DNA from: Staphylococcus sp. KG4-3
GTDB lineage: Bacteria > Bacillota > Bacilli > Staphylococcales > Staphylococcaceae
DNA length: 64,000 bases
Reading direction: 5' to 3'
Assembly: GCF_033597815.2 (NCBI RefSeq)
Contig: NZ_CP166245.1
Span: 124,001 to 188,000, forward strand
Part shown: positions 30,347 to 39,487 of the stretch, in pieces
Position numbering within the stretch: position 1 is the stretch's first letter
How the letters are laid out: each line of letters opens with the position of its first letter
Notes under the pieces: generated by a model
Databases searched by the model: none
What the model saw: only the letters and a program-made list of their open reading frames with translations
What the model was told of the DNA's origin: nothing
Translations under genes and position numbers: made by a program

Positions 30347-30456
30347 AATGAACATATACACAATTAATCGTAGTAATAAGACATACTTTTATAAAATAAT
30401 CACGTTCAAATAAATTTAATTTTATGAATAGAAAATTGATAAAAATGGGTGATACG

Positions 30457-31353
30457 ATGGTTATTCTAAAAATTAAGAATTTAACAAAAAAATTTGGTGA
30501 TTTCTATGCATTAAATGGTGTGAATATGGAATTAAGCGAAGGGGAGATTTACGGTTTTATCGGTCCAAATGGGGCGGGGAAATCTACGACGATTAAGTCT
30601 ATATTAGGCTTATTGAAACCAACACAAGGTTTAATTGAAGTGTTTGGGAAAGATGCAATGAGTGAAGCTATTGAGGTTCACAAAGATATTGCATTTGTAC
30701 CAGGAGATGTTAATCTATGGCCAAACTTGACTGGTGGCGAAATTATAGATTTCTTTTTACATTTACATCCTAATGCTAACCATGAAAAGAAAAAAGATTT
30801 GATTAAACGTTTCGAGTTAGACATTACCAAAAAATGTAGCGCTTATTCAACGGGGAATCGTCAAAAAGTAGCTTTGATTACTGCTTTTAGTATAGATGCA
30901 AGTTTGTATATATTAGATGAGCCTACTTCAGGTCTAGATCCACTTATGGAAGACGTGTTTCAAGAATGTGTAAGAGATGTTAAAAGGGCCAACAAAAGTG
31001 TATTGCTTTCTAGTCATATTTTAAGTGAGGTAGAAAAATTGTGTGATCGCGTGGGTATTATTCGCAATGGTGAGGTTGTGGAGACGGGAACATTAGAGGA
31101 AATGAGGCATTTAACACGCATGCAGTTTATCGTCGAGTCACAACAAAAATTAGAAAATTTATCACAAGTGCATGGTGTTCATAATATTCAGCAAGCGGAT
31201 CCAACATATCACTTTGAAGTAGATGCAAATTGTGTATCAGATGTAATTAAATACTTAGGGAAATACGATGTTAAGAAATTGGAATCTATGCCGCCAACTT
31301 TAGAAGCATTATTCAAGCGTCATTATGATAACCATAGTGAAGAGGAGGAATAA
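30457..31353 (+). CDS. ABC transporter ATP-binding protein
   Basis: 298 residues from the ATG preceded by GGGTGAT. Two in-frame ATGs upstream (30424, 30445) would add up to 11 residues without a better SD. Walker A GPNGAGKST, a variant signature YSTGNRQKV in place of LSGGQ, Walker B LYILDEPTSGLDP and the H-loop SSHILSEVE. The variant signature is typical of ATPases paired with large exporter permeases. It is followed 2 bp later by its permease gene. Confidence 0.9.
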   Translation: MVILKIKNLTKKFGDFYALNGVNMELSEGEIYGFIGPNGAGKSTTIKSILGLLKPTQGLIEVFGKDAMSEAIEVHKDIAFVPGDVNLWPNLTGGEIIDFFLHLHPNANHEKKKDLIKRFELDITKKCSAYSTGNRQKVALITAFSIDASLYILDEPTSGLDPLMEDVFQECVRDVKRANKSVLLSSHILSEVEKLCDRVGIIRNGEVVETGTLEEMRHLTRMQFIVESQQKLENLSQVHGVHNIQQADPTYHFEVDANCVSDVIKYLGKYDVKKLESMPPTLEALFKRHYDNHSEEEE

Positions 31354-31355
31354 TT

Positions 31356-32945
31356 ATGGGGGCATTATTATTCCAAACACCGAAACTTTTCTCTTTTTAT
31401 TTAAAGCGTAATAAATTTAAAATTTTTCTATGGCTTACACTTTTAACTATTTTAACATTACTTATCCCACCCGCTTTTGAAAACATGTATCCTAATGAAT
31501 CGAAGATGGGACCAATAATAGAAATGTCGAGGAACCCTGCAATGGAAGTTATGCTAGGGCCAGGAGATTTTAACGATGTTAATATTGGTGTATTGTTTGC
31601 GCATGAAATGACTTTGTTTACGGGTATTATGGTGGCTATTATGAATATTCTCATTGTAGCTAGAGATACACGTGGGGATGAAGAGGATGGTAGAACAGAA
31701 ATTTTAAGAGCATTACCAATAGGGAAACATGCACCATTAATAAGTCATTTATTGATGAGTATATTTAGCAATGGTTTGTTAGCTATATTATTTGTGGTAG
31801 GGCTTACATGTTTGAATACCAGTTCTATAGATTTTTCAGGTGCCTTAGTTTATGGTTTTAGTATGGGCGTCTTCGGTTTAATGTTTAGTGCGTTAACGAT
31901 GATTATCGCACAACTTGTATCATCAGGTGGAGAAACGGCAGGTATGAGTATTGCCGTTTTGTTATTGATGTATTTAGTTAGGGCTTTTGGTGATATAGCC
32001 AATGAACAAATATCAATGTACTCACCCATGGGGTGGTTATCTAGAGTCTATGCTTTTTTAGAAAATAACTGGTGGCCAGTGATTACCATGCTTGTTGTAA
32101 CTGTTTTAATGTATGTTATCGCATTAGTACTAAATCATATTAGAGATATAAATGCTAAGATGTTACCACAATTACCAAGTAGAAAACGTGCCACGTGGTA
32201 CATGAAATCGTCATTAGGATTACAAATAAAATTACAAAAAGCGGGATTTTGCTATTTTGCTATCGGATTATTCGTACTCGGACTTTCCTATGGGTCTATC
32301 TTCGGCGATTTAGATAGTTTTTTCAAAGACAATCCATTACTACAATCAATGCTTTCCGATAAAGGTAATAATTATGTTGAACAATTTTTGCCACAATTGA
32401 TGTTAGTTATGAGCTTAATCAGCACAATACCATCATTGATGGCACTGTTTAAAATTAAAAAGAGTATTGATATGGGTTATGCGATGTTGGTATTAGCAAA
32501 CACAGTATCACGAACCAATTTTTTATCTAGTTTCTTGATTTTAAGTATTATTAACGCTATAGTTATGATCTTTTTAGCTGCTCTAGGTTTATATGTAGGG
32601 CAAGTTTATTCATTAGAAAACGCAATTGATTTTGGAACGATTATGCAATCAGCAATGGTCTTTATCCCAGCAATACTAGTTTTTGTAGGACTTGGTACTT
32701 TGGTTATAGGTTGGGGTATTAAGTTTACAAATTTAGTATATCTTTATTTAGCTTACACCTTTGTAGTAAATTACTTAGGCGTTTTATTAAACGTAAAAGC
32801 ATGGATGAAAGACATTACACCGTTTAATCATATTCCAAATATACCGGTAGATAATTTCAAATTATTACCACTGATGATATTAACTATTATTGCAATAGTG
32901 ATGTGTGTCATAGGTATTAGTGGTTTTAAACAGCGAGATTTATAG
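31356..32945 (+). CDS. ABC transporter permease (antibiotic/multidrug exporter type)
   Basis: 529 residues with about twelve hydrophobic helices in two halves of six. The long form without an ATPase domain matches the polyketide-antibiotic exporter class (ABC2-type). It has GARDTRGDEEDGRTE-like character: the cytoplasmic ARDTRGDEEDGRTEILRA segment is typical of these permeases. SD GAGGAGG overlaps the end of the ATPase gene. The substrate is unknown, and no regulator gene is adjacent. Confidence 0.85.
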   Translation: MGALLFQTPKLFSFYLKRNKFKIFLWLTLLTILTLLIPPAFENMYPNESKMGPIIEMSRNPAMEVMLGPGDFNDVNIGVLFAHEMTLFTGIMVAIMNILIVARDTRGDEEDGRTEILRALPIGKHAPLISHLLMSIFSNGLLAILFVVGLTCLNTSSIDFSGALVYGFSMGVFGLMFSALTMIIAQLVSSGGETAGMSIAVLLLMYLVRAFGDIANEQISMYSPMGWLSRVYAFLENNWWPVITMLVVTVLMYVIALVLNHIRDINAKMLPQLPSRKRATWYMKSSLGLQIKLQKAGFCYFAIGLFVLGLSYGSIFGDLDSFFKDNPLLQSMLSDKGNNYVEQFLPQLMLVMSLISTIPSLMALFKIKKSIDMGYAMLVLANTVSRTNFLSSFLILSIINAIVMIFLAALGLYVGQVYSLENAIDFGTIMQSAMVFIPAILVFVGLGTLVIGWGIKFTNLVYLYLAYTFVVNYLGVLLNVKAWMKDITPFNHIPNIPVDNFKLLPLMILTIIAIVMCVIGISGFKQRDL

Positions 32946-32975
32946 TACTCAGTTGTAAATAATCAGTGAATATTA

Positions 32976-33032
32976 AAAGGCGAGTATATGACATCAACAT
33001 TAATTATTGGTGTTATATTCTCGCCTTTATTT
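32976..33032 (+). terminator. Terminator after the ABC exporter
   Basis: AAAGGCGAG...CATCAAC pairs with GGTGTTATATTCTCGCCTTT, with T-rich sequence after the stem. Confidence 0.75.
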
Positions 33033-33198
33033 GTCTGCTAGTATATTTGAAGCAAGCTGAATTGAGAAGTTTCAAGAATTACGGTGCAAGTTTTTGTATT
33101 GTGTGAACCAATTTAACATATCTTGCTGTTGATTTCTGAATGTATTTTTTATTATTTTCATCGGCATGTTGTAATGATATGTTCATGGATCCTAGACA

Positions 33199-33558
33199 TT
33201 AAAATAACAATGAAATTAAGGCCAGGATTGGTAAGCCACCTTGTTTTAATAAAATAGATTTTTGACTTGTTACGGCACCATATATCGCAACGATAATCAT
33301 GTACACTAATATACAAGTAACTAACTCTTTAGCATTGTTTGAAAAGAACAAAGCATATAATAAGAATACGCCTAAAAGGCCATTGTAAACGCCTTGGTTT
33401 TTCATAAGTGTTTTTAAATTATCTTGTTGTAGAGCTTGTTTAGTCATTTTAAATAAATTGCTCGTTTTGTCAGAAGTTGTAGCAAAAGTCTGCAAGACCA
33501 TGATATAGAAAAACTCTGCGGCAACTAATAAAACTAAAATAATTGATAGGATACTCAT
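33199..33558 (-). CDS. DUF1304 family small membrane protein
   Basis: 119 residues with four predicted helices. The order AAEFFYIMVLQTF, NQGVYNGLLGVFLLY, and the C-terminal GAVTSQKSILLKQGGLPILALI matches DUF1304. Function is unknown. SD AAAGGAG precedes the ATG. Confidence 0.8.
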   Translation of the reverse strand: MSILSIILVLLVAAEFFYIMVLQTFATTSDKTSNLFKMTKQALQQDNLKTLMKNQGVYNGLLGVFLLYALFFSNNAKELVTCILVYMIIVAIYGAVTSQKSILLKQGGLPILALISLLF

Positions 33559-33789
33559 ATAAATATCTCCTTTAGTAAATAATTAATTTTTACATCTTTA
33601 TGATTATATAGAAATAGCAATGAAAAATAAATATAAATTATGATTAATTTTTATATGAACACTCATGAATGAATATGTAGTTTTTAATGGGTCCTGTATA
33701 GACATGAAGGCGCATCATTATTATTTAGCCATTTGGATATGTTACAGCTAAGTACATGATTAGTAAGATATTAATATGACTCAACATCA

Positions 33790-34215
33790 TTAACGTTTCA
33801 TTAATGCTGTCAGTTCTCCTTCGAAAACTTTGTCTTCGTATTGATTAAATGTCGATAATAATACTGTGAGTAAACCTTGGTCGCGCTTCGTAGCTTGTTT
33901 TTTCAATACCTTTATTTTTGTGTAAAGTTCATCTTCAGGATATACGGGCTTGATAAATTTAATATGATTCATGTGCGTGCCTGCGATTACATCTTCACCA
34001 TACTTACCTGCTTCGATCCATAATTTGAATGAAATTGACAATGTGTGTATACCTGAAGCAATGAGGCCATTGAATCTCCCTTGTGTAGCCTTTTCTTTAT
34101 CCAAATGCATATATTGTGGGTCGAATTCTTGGGCAAAGTTGATAATATCTTTCTCACTTATCTTATTAGGTGGCGTAGTAAATACATCATCTATTTCAAA
34201 TTCATCAAGTTTCAT
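33790..34215 (-). CDS. MaoC-like hotdog-fold dehydratase
   Basis: 141 residues. Hydratase 2 motif region FAQEFDPQYMHLDKEKA and GLIASGIHT hold the Asp/His dyad of MaoC (R)-specific enoyl-CoA hydratases. It hydrates enoyl-CoA thioesters or acts in fatty-acid or detoxification pathways. It is a single gene with SD GGAG. It lies beside the HxlR gene, but no common operon is clear (114-bp gap). Confidence 0.8.
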   Translation of the reverse strand: MKLDEFEIDDVFTTPPNKISEKDIINFAQEFDPQYMHLDKEKATQGRFNGLIASGIHTLSISFKLWIEAGKYGEDVIAGTHMNHIKFIKPVYPEDELYTKIKVLKKQATKRDQGLLTVLLSTFNQYEDKVFEGELTALMKR

Positions 34216-34328
34216 AATTTTTAAATACTCCTCTACTGTAGTAATCCATTATTAATTAGTCCGAATGCTTAAGTACTATAATTTAGAAATTTGTTTATAG
34301 TTTTTAAAACTCGAGTTAAATCGTTTGA

Positions 34329-34706
34329 TTAGGCATTTGGAATATTAATAAAGTCTTGTTGGTTCAATGTGACAGATTCACCTTGTTCATACATTTTTTC
34401 TACGTGAAATTCTCCCCAATAACATAAGGAAGATAAAATATTACCAAGTGTTTGACCATATTCAGAAAGTTCATATTCAACTTTCGGCGGAACTTGGTCA
34501 TAAACGATACGATTGATAATGCCGTCTTTCTCTAATTCACGTAATTGCTGGGTTAACATTTTTTGAGTAATAGTTGGTATCGCCCGTTTTAATGCAGAAG
34601 TTCGCATTAAGCCATTATTTTGTAAGTGACATAGTATGACAGGTTTCCATTTACCACCAATGACATCAATTGTAGCTTCAACGCCTATATTATATGTTTT
34701 ACTCAT
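34329..34706 (-). CDS. HxlR family winged-helix transcription regulator
   Basis: 125 residues. DVIGGKWKPVILCHL is the HxlR/YodB start, followed by TQKMLTQQLRELEKDG (recognition helix) and the beta wing PPKVEYELSEYGQTL. There is no N-terminal cysteine at the YodB/QsrR redox position, although a Cys lies in the first helix (ILCHL). It is divergent from an MFS efflux gene with the palindrome 34720-34743 between them, so it probably represses that pump and itself. SD AAGGAGG. Confidence 0.9.
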   Translation of the reverse strand: MSKTYNIGVEATIDVIGGKWKPVILCHLQNNGLMRTSALKRAIPTITQKMLTQQLRELEKDGIINRIVYDQVPPKVEYELSEYGQTLGNILSSLCYWGEFHVEKMYEQGESVTLNQQDFINIPNA

Positions 34707-34719
34707 ATGATTTCCTCCT

Positions 34720-34743
34720 TATAGGTACTAAAAGGTACCTATA
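34720..34743. promoter_or_regulatory. Operator of the HxlR regulator
   Basis: Perfect 9+6+9 palindrome TATAGGTAC / GTACCTATA in the divergent region, overlapping the 5' region of hxlR. GTAC-containing dyads are typical HxlR targets. Confidence 0.7.
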
Positions 34744-34826
34744 TTACTTTAAAGTGCGTACTTCCTCTTCTTGCATGTGTGATATATAGTAACACAATCA
34801 ATAAAATTAAGGAGAGAAAATGAACT

Positions 34827-36008
34827 ATGAAGAAAAATATATTTGCTATTTTGGCTTTAGCTATGTCAGCTTTTGCAATTGGTATGACGGAGTTTATTAG
34901 TGTTGGTTTATTACCGTTAATTAAAGATTCATTTAATACAACTATTTCTTTGGCTGGTTTAACTGTTTCATTATATGCAGTAGGTGTAACGATTGGTGCA
35001 CCATTACTTACCCCATTAACTAATAGAATGAAACGCAAGCATTTGCTTATAGGTATTATGTTAATATTTATTATCGCAAATGGACTCGCTGCCTTTGCTA
35101 CAACTTTGAGTATGTTGTTGGCTATGCGTATACTATCTGCATTAATGCACGGAGTGTTTATGTCTATAGCGACTGCTATTGCCAGTGATTTAGTAACACC
35201 GGACAAACGTTCAAGCGCTATTGCAATGATGTTTACGGGGTTGACTGTTGCAACTATTACCGGTGTACCTCTAGGGACATGGATTGGCCAACAATTTGGA
35301 TGGGAAGCTTCATTTATTACAATTGCGCTAATTGGTTTAATCAGTTTAATCGTTAACGTATTTACTGTTCCTAAAGATCTTAATGAATATGAACAAGCTT
35401 CAATGTTAGAACAATTAACTGTATTTAAAAATAAATCTTTAATGATGATTTATTTAATTACAGCATTAGGTTATGGCGGAACATTTGTCGTATATACTTA
35501 TTTGACGACCATGCTTACAGATGTATTAAATTATAGTGATGACGCCGTTGTAGTTTTATTAGTTATCTATGGCGTAATGGTTGCAATCGGGAATACACTA
35601 GGAGGCAAATTAACAAATAATCAACCCACTAAAGTGCTTATAGGTATATTTTTGGTCCAAGCACTAGTCTTATTACTTGTAGGTATAACTGTTACGCATC
35701 ACGTATTAGGTACATTAATTGTATTACTTATGGGTCTATTTGCTTTTATGAATGTACCAGGACTACAACTGGTTGTGGTACTTTTTGCTGAACGTAGAAA
35801 CAAAGCGACGACGAATTTTGCATCAAGTTTAAATATTGCTTCATTTAATATTGGAATCACATTAGGATCTGTTATTGGTGGGTTTGTACTAAATCATTTT
35901 GGTATTACAATGACACCATATTTTGGCTTTGGAATGGTAATCATTGCTAGTGCTATGATGTATATCATTCATAAAAAAGAAACGACAGTAGAACTTAAAG
36001 TTTCTTAA
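34827..36008 (+). CDS. MFS transporter (AraJ/DHA1-type drug efflux)
   Basis: 393 residues, 12 helices. N-terminal SAFAIGMTEFISVGLLP and the loop NRMKRKHLL are typical of the AraJ/YdhP (DHA1) efflux group. It is divergent to the hxlR gene, 120 bp apart, and is most likely induced by the compound sensed by that regulator (often an electrophile or quinone in this family). Confidence 0.88.
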   Translation: MKKNIFAILALAMSAFAIGMTEFISVGLLPLIKDSFNTTISLAGLTVSLYAVGVTIGAPLLTPLTNRMKRKHLLIGIMLIFIIANGLAAFATTLSMLLAMRILSALMHGVFMSIATAIASDLVTPDKRSSAIAMMFTGLTVATITGVPLGTWIGQQFGWEASFITIALIGLISLIVNVFTVPKDLNEYEQASMLEQLTVFKNKSLMMIYLITALGYGGTFVVYTYLTTMLTDVLNYSDDAVVVLLVIYGVMVAIGNTLGGKLTNNQPTKVLIGIFLVQALVLLLVGITVTHHVLGTLIVLLMGLFAFMNVPGLQLVVVLFAERRNKATTNFASSLNIASFNIGITLGSVIGGFVLNHFGITMTPYFGFGMVIIASAMMYIIHKKETTVELKVS

Positions 36009-36185
36009 GAAATTAAAGTGTGGAATGAGAATATGTTCGTTTTGGTAATTAATTTCACTAAATTCGATTGAAAATAACTAGAAATTTTATAAAATGTTAT
36101 TTTATGTTTGAATTAATACTCTTTGGAATTTAAACTTATTAATGAGTAATATGTTTTAAAATTCAATCGAAAGAAGTGAATGTTC

Positions 36186-37385
36186 ATGAATGTGAAAGAA
36201 AAATTATTTGAGAAGTTAGAACAGAAGGAAGCTGACATGATTCAGCATCGTCGTTATTTGCATCAGCACCCTGAGTTGTCCTTCCAAGAAAATGCTACAG
36301 CAGAGTATATCAAAGCTTTTTATAAGGATAAAGATGTAGTAGTCACACAACCGGTTTCTGAGAGTAATGCAATTATTGTAGAAATCAAAGGGCAACAACC
36401 TGGTAATACGATAGGTTTGCGTGCAGATTTTGATGCTTTACCTATACATGAAGAAGCGGACGTGCCTTTTAAATCAACAAATGAAGGTGTAATGCATGCT
36501 TGTGGTCATGATGCGCATACAGCTTATTTACTAGTTTTAGCGGATGCACTAATTGATATCAAAGATGAACTGCCAGGCACAATTAAAATTATTCATCAAC
36601 ATGCGGAAGAAATGCCTCCAGGTGGCGCACAGCAAATTATGGCATCAGGTGCGTTAAGTGATTTAGATGAAGTATATGGTATCCATGTTGTGCCAGTCGC
36701 TGGTCCAGAAGTAATTGGTTATAATACGGGAAATGCTTTTGCTGGAAGCTCAACGTTCACATTAACAATCAAAGGATTAGGTGGACATGCTGCAAGCCCG
36801 CATAAGACACACGATGCCTTAGTAGCGGGAACAAATTTTGTAAATACGCTCCAAACAATTGTGTCTAGACGTATTGATCCTTCAGAGATGGGTGTTATTA
36901 CTGTTGGTTCTTTCGATGCACCAGGTGGCGCTAATGTCATTCAAGATAAAGTAACGATTAAAGGTACTGCACGTTATCTTAATGATGATTTAGAACAATT
37001 TATGTATGAAGAAATTGAGAAAGTCGCAAAAAGTGTCGCAGTAGGATTCGATATTACGTATGACTTAGATTATCAATTTGGTTATCCAGTCTTATACAAC
37101 CATCCTAATCAAACACAAGCGGTAACTGACATTTTATCAACAAGTCAGGGAGACTATTTTAAACATTTAGTTGAAATTCCTGCAGTTTCAGGTTCAGAAG
37201 ACTTTGCTTATTATTTAAAAGAAATACCAGGGACGTTTTTCATTGTAGGTTGTAAGCCAGAACATATGGAAGAACCTTATATGAATCATCATCCTAAGTT
37301 TGAAGTTAATGAAAATGCACTCTTGGTATCTGCAAAATCATTAGGTGAAATTGCGATTAATAGATTATCTGTTAAAGTTAAATAA
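36186..37385 (+). CDS. M20 family N-acyl-L-amino acid amidohydrolase
   Basis: 399 residues from ATG 36186, which has the SD-like AGAAGTG 8 nt upstream. A second ATG six bases earlier is too close to it. Metal and catalytic motifs are RADFDALPIHEE, HACGHDAHTAYLL, HQHAEEMPPGGAQ and SEDFAYYLKEIPGTFF. It cleaves N-acyl groups from amino acids or indole conjugates. It is a single gene with a strong terminator. Confidence 0.9.
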   Translation: MNVKEKLFEKLEQKEADMIQHRRYLHQHPELSFQENATAEYIKAFYKDKDVVVTQPVSESNAIIVEIKGQQPGNTIGLRADFDALPIHEEADVPFKSTNEGVMHACGHDAHTAYLLVLADALIDIKDELPGTIKIIHQHAEEMPPGGAQQIMASGALSDLDEVYGIHVVPVAGPEVIGYNTGNAFAGSSTFTLTIKGLGGHAASPHKTHDALVAGTNFVNTLQTIVSRRIDPSEMGVITVGSFDAPGGANVIQDKVTIKGTARYLNDDLEQFMYEEIEKVAKSVAVGFDITYDLDYQFGYPVLYNHPNQTQAVTDILSTSQGDYFKHLVEIPAVSGSEDFAYYLKEIPGTFFIVGCKPEHMEEPYMNHHPKFEVNENALLVSAKSLGEIAINRLSVKVK

Positions 37386-37461
37386 AGTTAAGATGCCTAG
37401 CGTATGCTAATTAGTTTTGTTGATTATGTATAGAGTTATAATCTACTATTTTGCAAAATAA

Positions 37462-37518
37462 AACACTTTCAAAAAGTTCAATGTGCAGTGAACTTTTCGA
37501 AAGTGTTATTTTTTATCC
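37462..37518. terminator. Terminator between amidohydrolase and DHA2 genes
   Basis: AACACTTTCAAAAAGTTCA pairs with TGAACTTTTCGAAAGTGTT, followed by ATTTTTTAT. It serves convergent genes. Confidence 0.85.
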
Positions 37519-37538
37519 ATGTTTTAAATTATTAGATT

Positions 37539-38942
37539 TTATAATGTTCTACGAGCTGGTTTACTATCGTCAGAAAGTTTAGCTGATAAGATCAACGCAA
37601 CTACTGAAATACCAGTTGCAACCATAAATGTCACATTTACACCATGGATGATACCTTCGACGCCATCACTTGGATTAGCTGATACAGACATTAATGTGAT
37701 AAATAATGCTGTACCAATGGCACCTGCCATTTGTCTGAAAGTATTGTTCATTGCAGTACCATGTGCAATGAGATGGTTTGGTAATTGATTAATGGCTAAT
37801 GTTGTCATAGGCATCATAACCATTGCGATAGAAATCATGCGTAAGGCGTTAGATATTGCTAGATAAGTAAAGGTAGTATGCGCTGTTAGTACAGTAAATG
37901 GTACGGATGACGCTACTAATACGAGCAACCCGATACGTGCTAACCAAGTTCCACCGAATTTATCGAATAAATAGCCTGTAAGTGGGTTCATGAGGCCCAT
38001 GACTACTGCACCTGGTAGTAAGACAAGACCAGATTCTAGCGCAGAGAACTGTAACATATTTTGCATATATAGTGGCAATATAATGTTTGTAGCAATTAAT
38101 ACACCGAATACAAACATACTTAATACTGTACCTAATGTATAGACATTGTAACTAAACACTCTAAATTCAAGCATAGGTTCTTTTAGCTTCAATTGACGAC
38201 GAATAAATACAACCAATGAAACTATACCTACGATTAATGGTGCTATGAATTGTACGCTGCTCCAACCTGCTTCACCTACAGAACTGAAACTATATAATAG
38301 TCCACCAAATCCTAATGTAGATAGAATTACTGATGGTGTATCTAATTTTGGATGAGAAGTTTCGGTTACATTCTTCAATAGGAAAATTGACGCAATAATA
38401 ATAATAACTGCGATAGGGAATACAACATAGAAAACACTTCTCCATGATAAATGTTCTACTAATACACCTGATAAGGTAGGACCTATAGCGGGCGCAAATG
38501 CAATTACGAGACCAAAAAGTCCCATTGCAGTACCACGTTTTTCTTTAGGAAAAGTTAAAAATAGAATTGTTTGCATCAATGGCATCATAATACCAGCACC
38601 TGCTGCTTGTAAGACGCGTCCGATAAGTAACATTGAAAAGTCTGAGCCTACTGCACAGAGTAAGGTACCTGCAGCAAAAATGCTCATGGCAGTTAAGAAT
38701 AATTGCCTCGATGTATATCTTTCGATTAAAAATGCTGTTACTGGAATCATTATCCCATTTATAAGCATAAATATAGACTGTAACCATTGTACAGTGCTTT
38801 CAGTTACTTGGAGATCTTTCATAATTGGCGGTAATGCTGTACCAAGTAACGTTTGGTTCAAGATCGTAATAAACGCCCCAGATAGTAGCACAATAAATAA
38901 GGGGATTCTTTTTTCAACATGGAAAGTATCATTTGAACTCAA
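37539..38942 (-). CDS. DHA2 family MFS multidrug efflux transporter
   Basis: 467 residues from TTG at 38942, preceded by AAGAAGTGA. An ATG 18 bases upstream has no SD. The hydrophobic profile gives about 14 helices, with AGAFITILNQTLLGTALPP in TM1, QTILFLTFPKEKRGTAMG and the late PNHLIAHGTAMNNTFRQMAGAIGTA typical of DHA2 drug exporters such as MdeA/LmrB types. Substrate is unknown. No regulator is adjacent. Confidence 0.88.
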   Translation of the reverse strand: MSSNDTFHVEKRIPLFIVLLSGAFITILNQTLLGTALPPIMKDLQVTESTVQWLQSIFMLINGIMIPVTAFLIERYTSRQLFLTAMSIFAAGTLLCAVGSDFSMLLIGRVLQAAGAGIMMPLMQTILFLTFPKEKRGTAMGLFGLVIAFAPAIGPTLSGVLVEHLSWRSVFYVVFPIAVIIIIASIFLLKNVTETSHPKLDTPSVILSTLGFGGLLYSFSSVGEAGWSSVQFIAPLIVGIVSLVVFIRRQLKLKEPMLEFRVFSYNVYTLGTVLSMFVFGVLIATNIILPLYMQNMLQFSALESGLVLLPGAVVMGLMNPLTGYLFDKFGGTWLARIGLLVLVASSVPFTVLTAHTTFTYLAISNALRMISIAMVMMPMTTLAINQLPNHLIAHGTAMNNTFRQMAGAIGTALFITLMSVSANPSDGVEGIIHGVNVTFMVATGISVVALILSAKLSDDSKPARRTL

Positions 38943-39487
38943 TCGTATCACTTCTTTCATTAAAAATTACACAGTTTTATATTATATCACTAAGAACAAG
39001 TTAAAGCTAAATGTTGAACTGTGAAAAATAAATTTCATCAATAAAACTTATGAAAATAGAAAATTATAGTAGAATATTTGGAAGTGAACATAAATATAAT
39101 GCGCTGAAATAAGCATCGTTTTCGAGGTTACGACATATATTTGTGTTCTAACCTCGTTTTTCGATAACATTTTACAACTGTATGCTAGAAATACTACATG
39201 AGATATATCCTAAATGTCAAAGTTATTTAAGAATTAGCCATATTTTAAGAATCAAGTACTTCGCAAATCTGGTTAGGCTTTAAGTATATCTAGTAGCATA
39301 TTATAATAGGAAGGTATTGATATTAATAAAGTCATAATTGTATCTTTTTAGATAAAGAAGGATTAGAATTATGGTGTTATTGAGTAATAGGGTTACTTTG
39401 TATTAACGAAAGTATGATCTATGGTTTGTGTTTGCATACATACGTAAATACGATAATTATAGATTTAGAATTAAAGGAGAGTTAATA
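38943..39487. other. Long gene-free region upstream of acyl-CoA synthetase
   Basis: About 545 bp without a plausible coding region. It carries one strong intrinsic terminator-like hairpin (39123-39161) pointing along the plus strand, although no plus-strand gene lies upstream. A small RNA is possible. Confidence 0.4.
39123..39161 (+). terminator. Orphan intrinsic terminator
   Basis: CGAGGTTA...TAACCTCG hairpin followed by TTTTTC. The nearest upstream plus-strand gene ends 1.7 kb away beyond a different terminator, so this would end an unannotated transcript. Confidence 0.6.
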
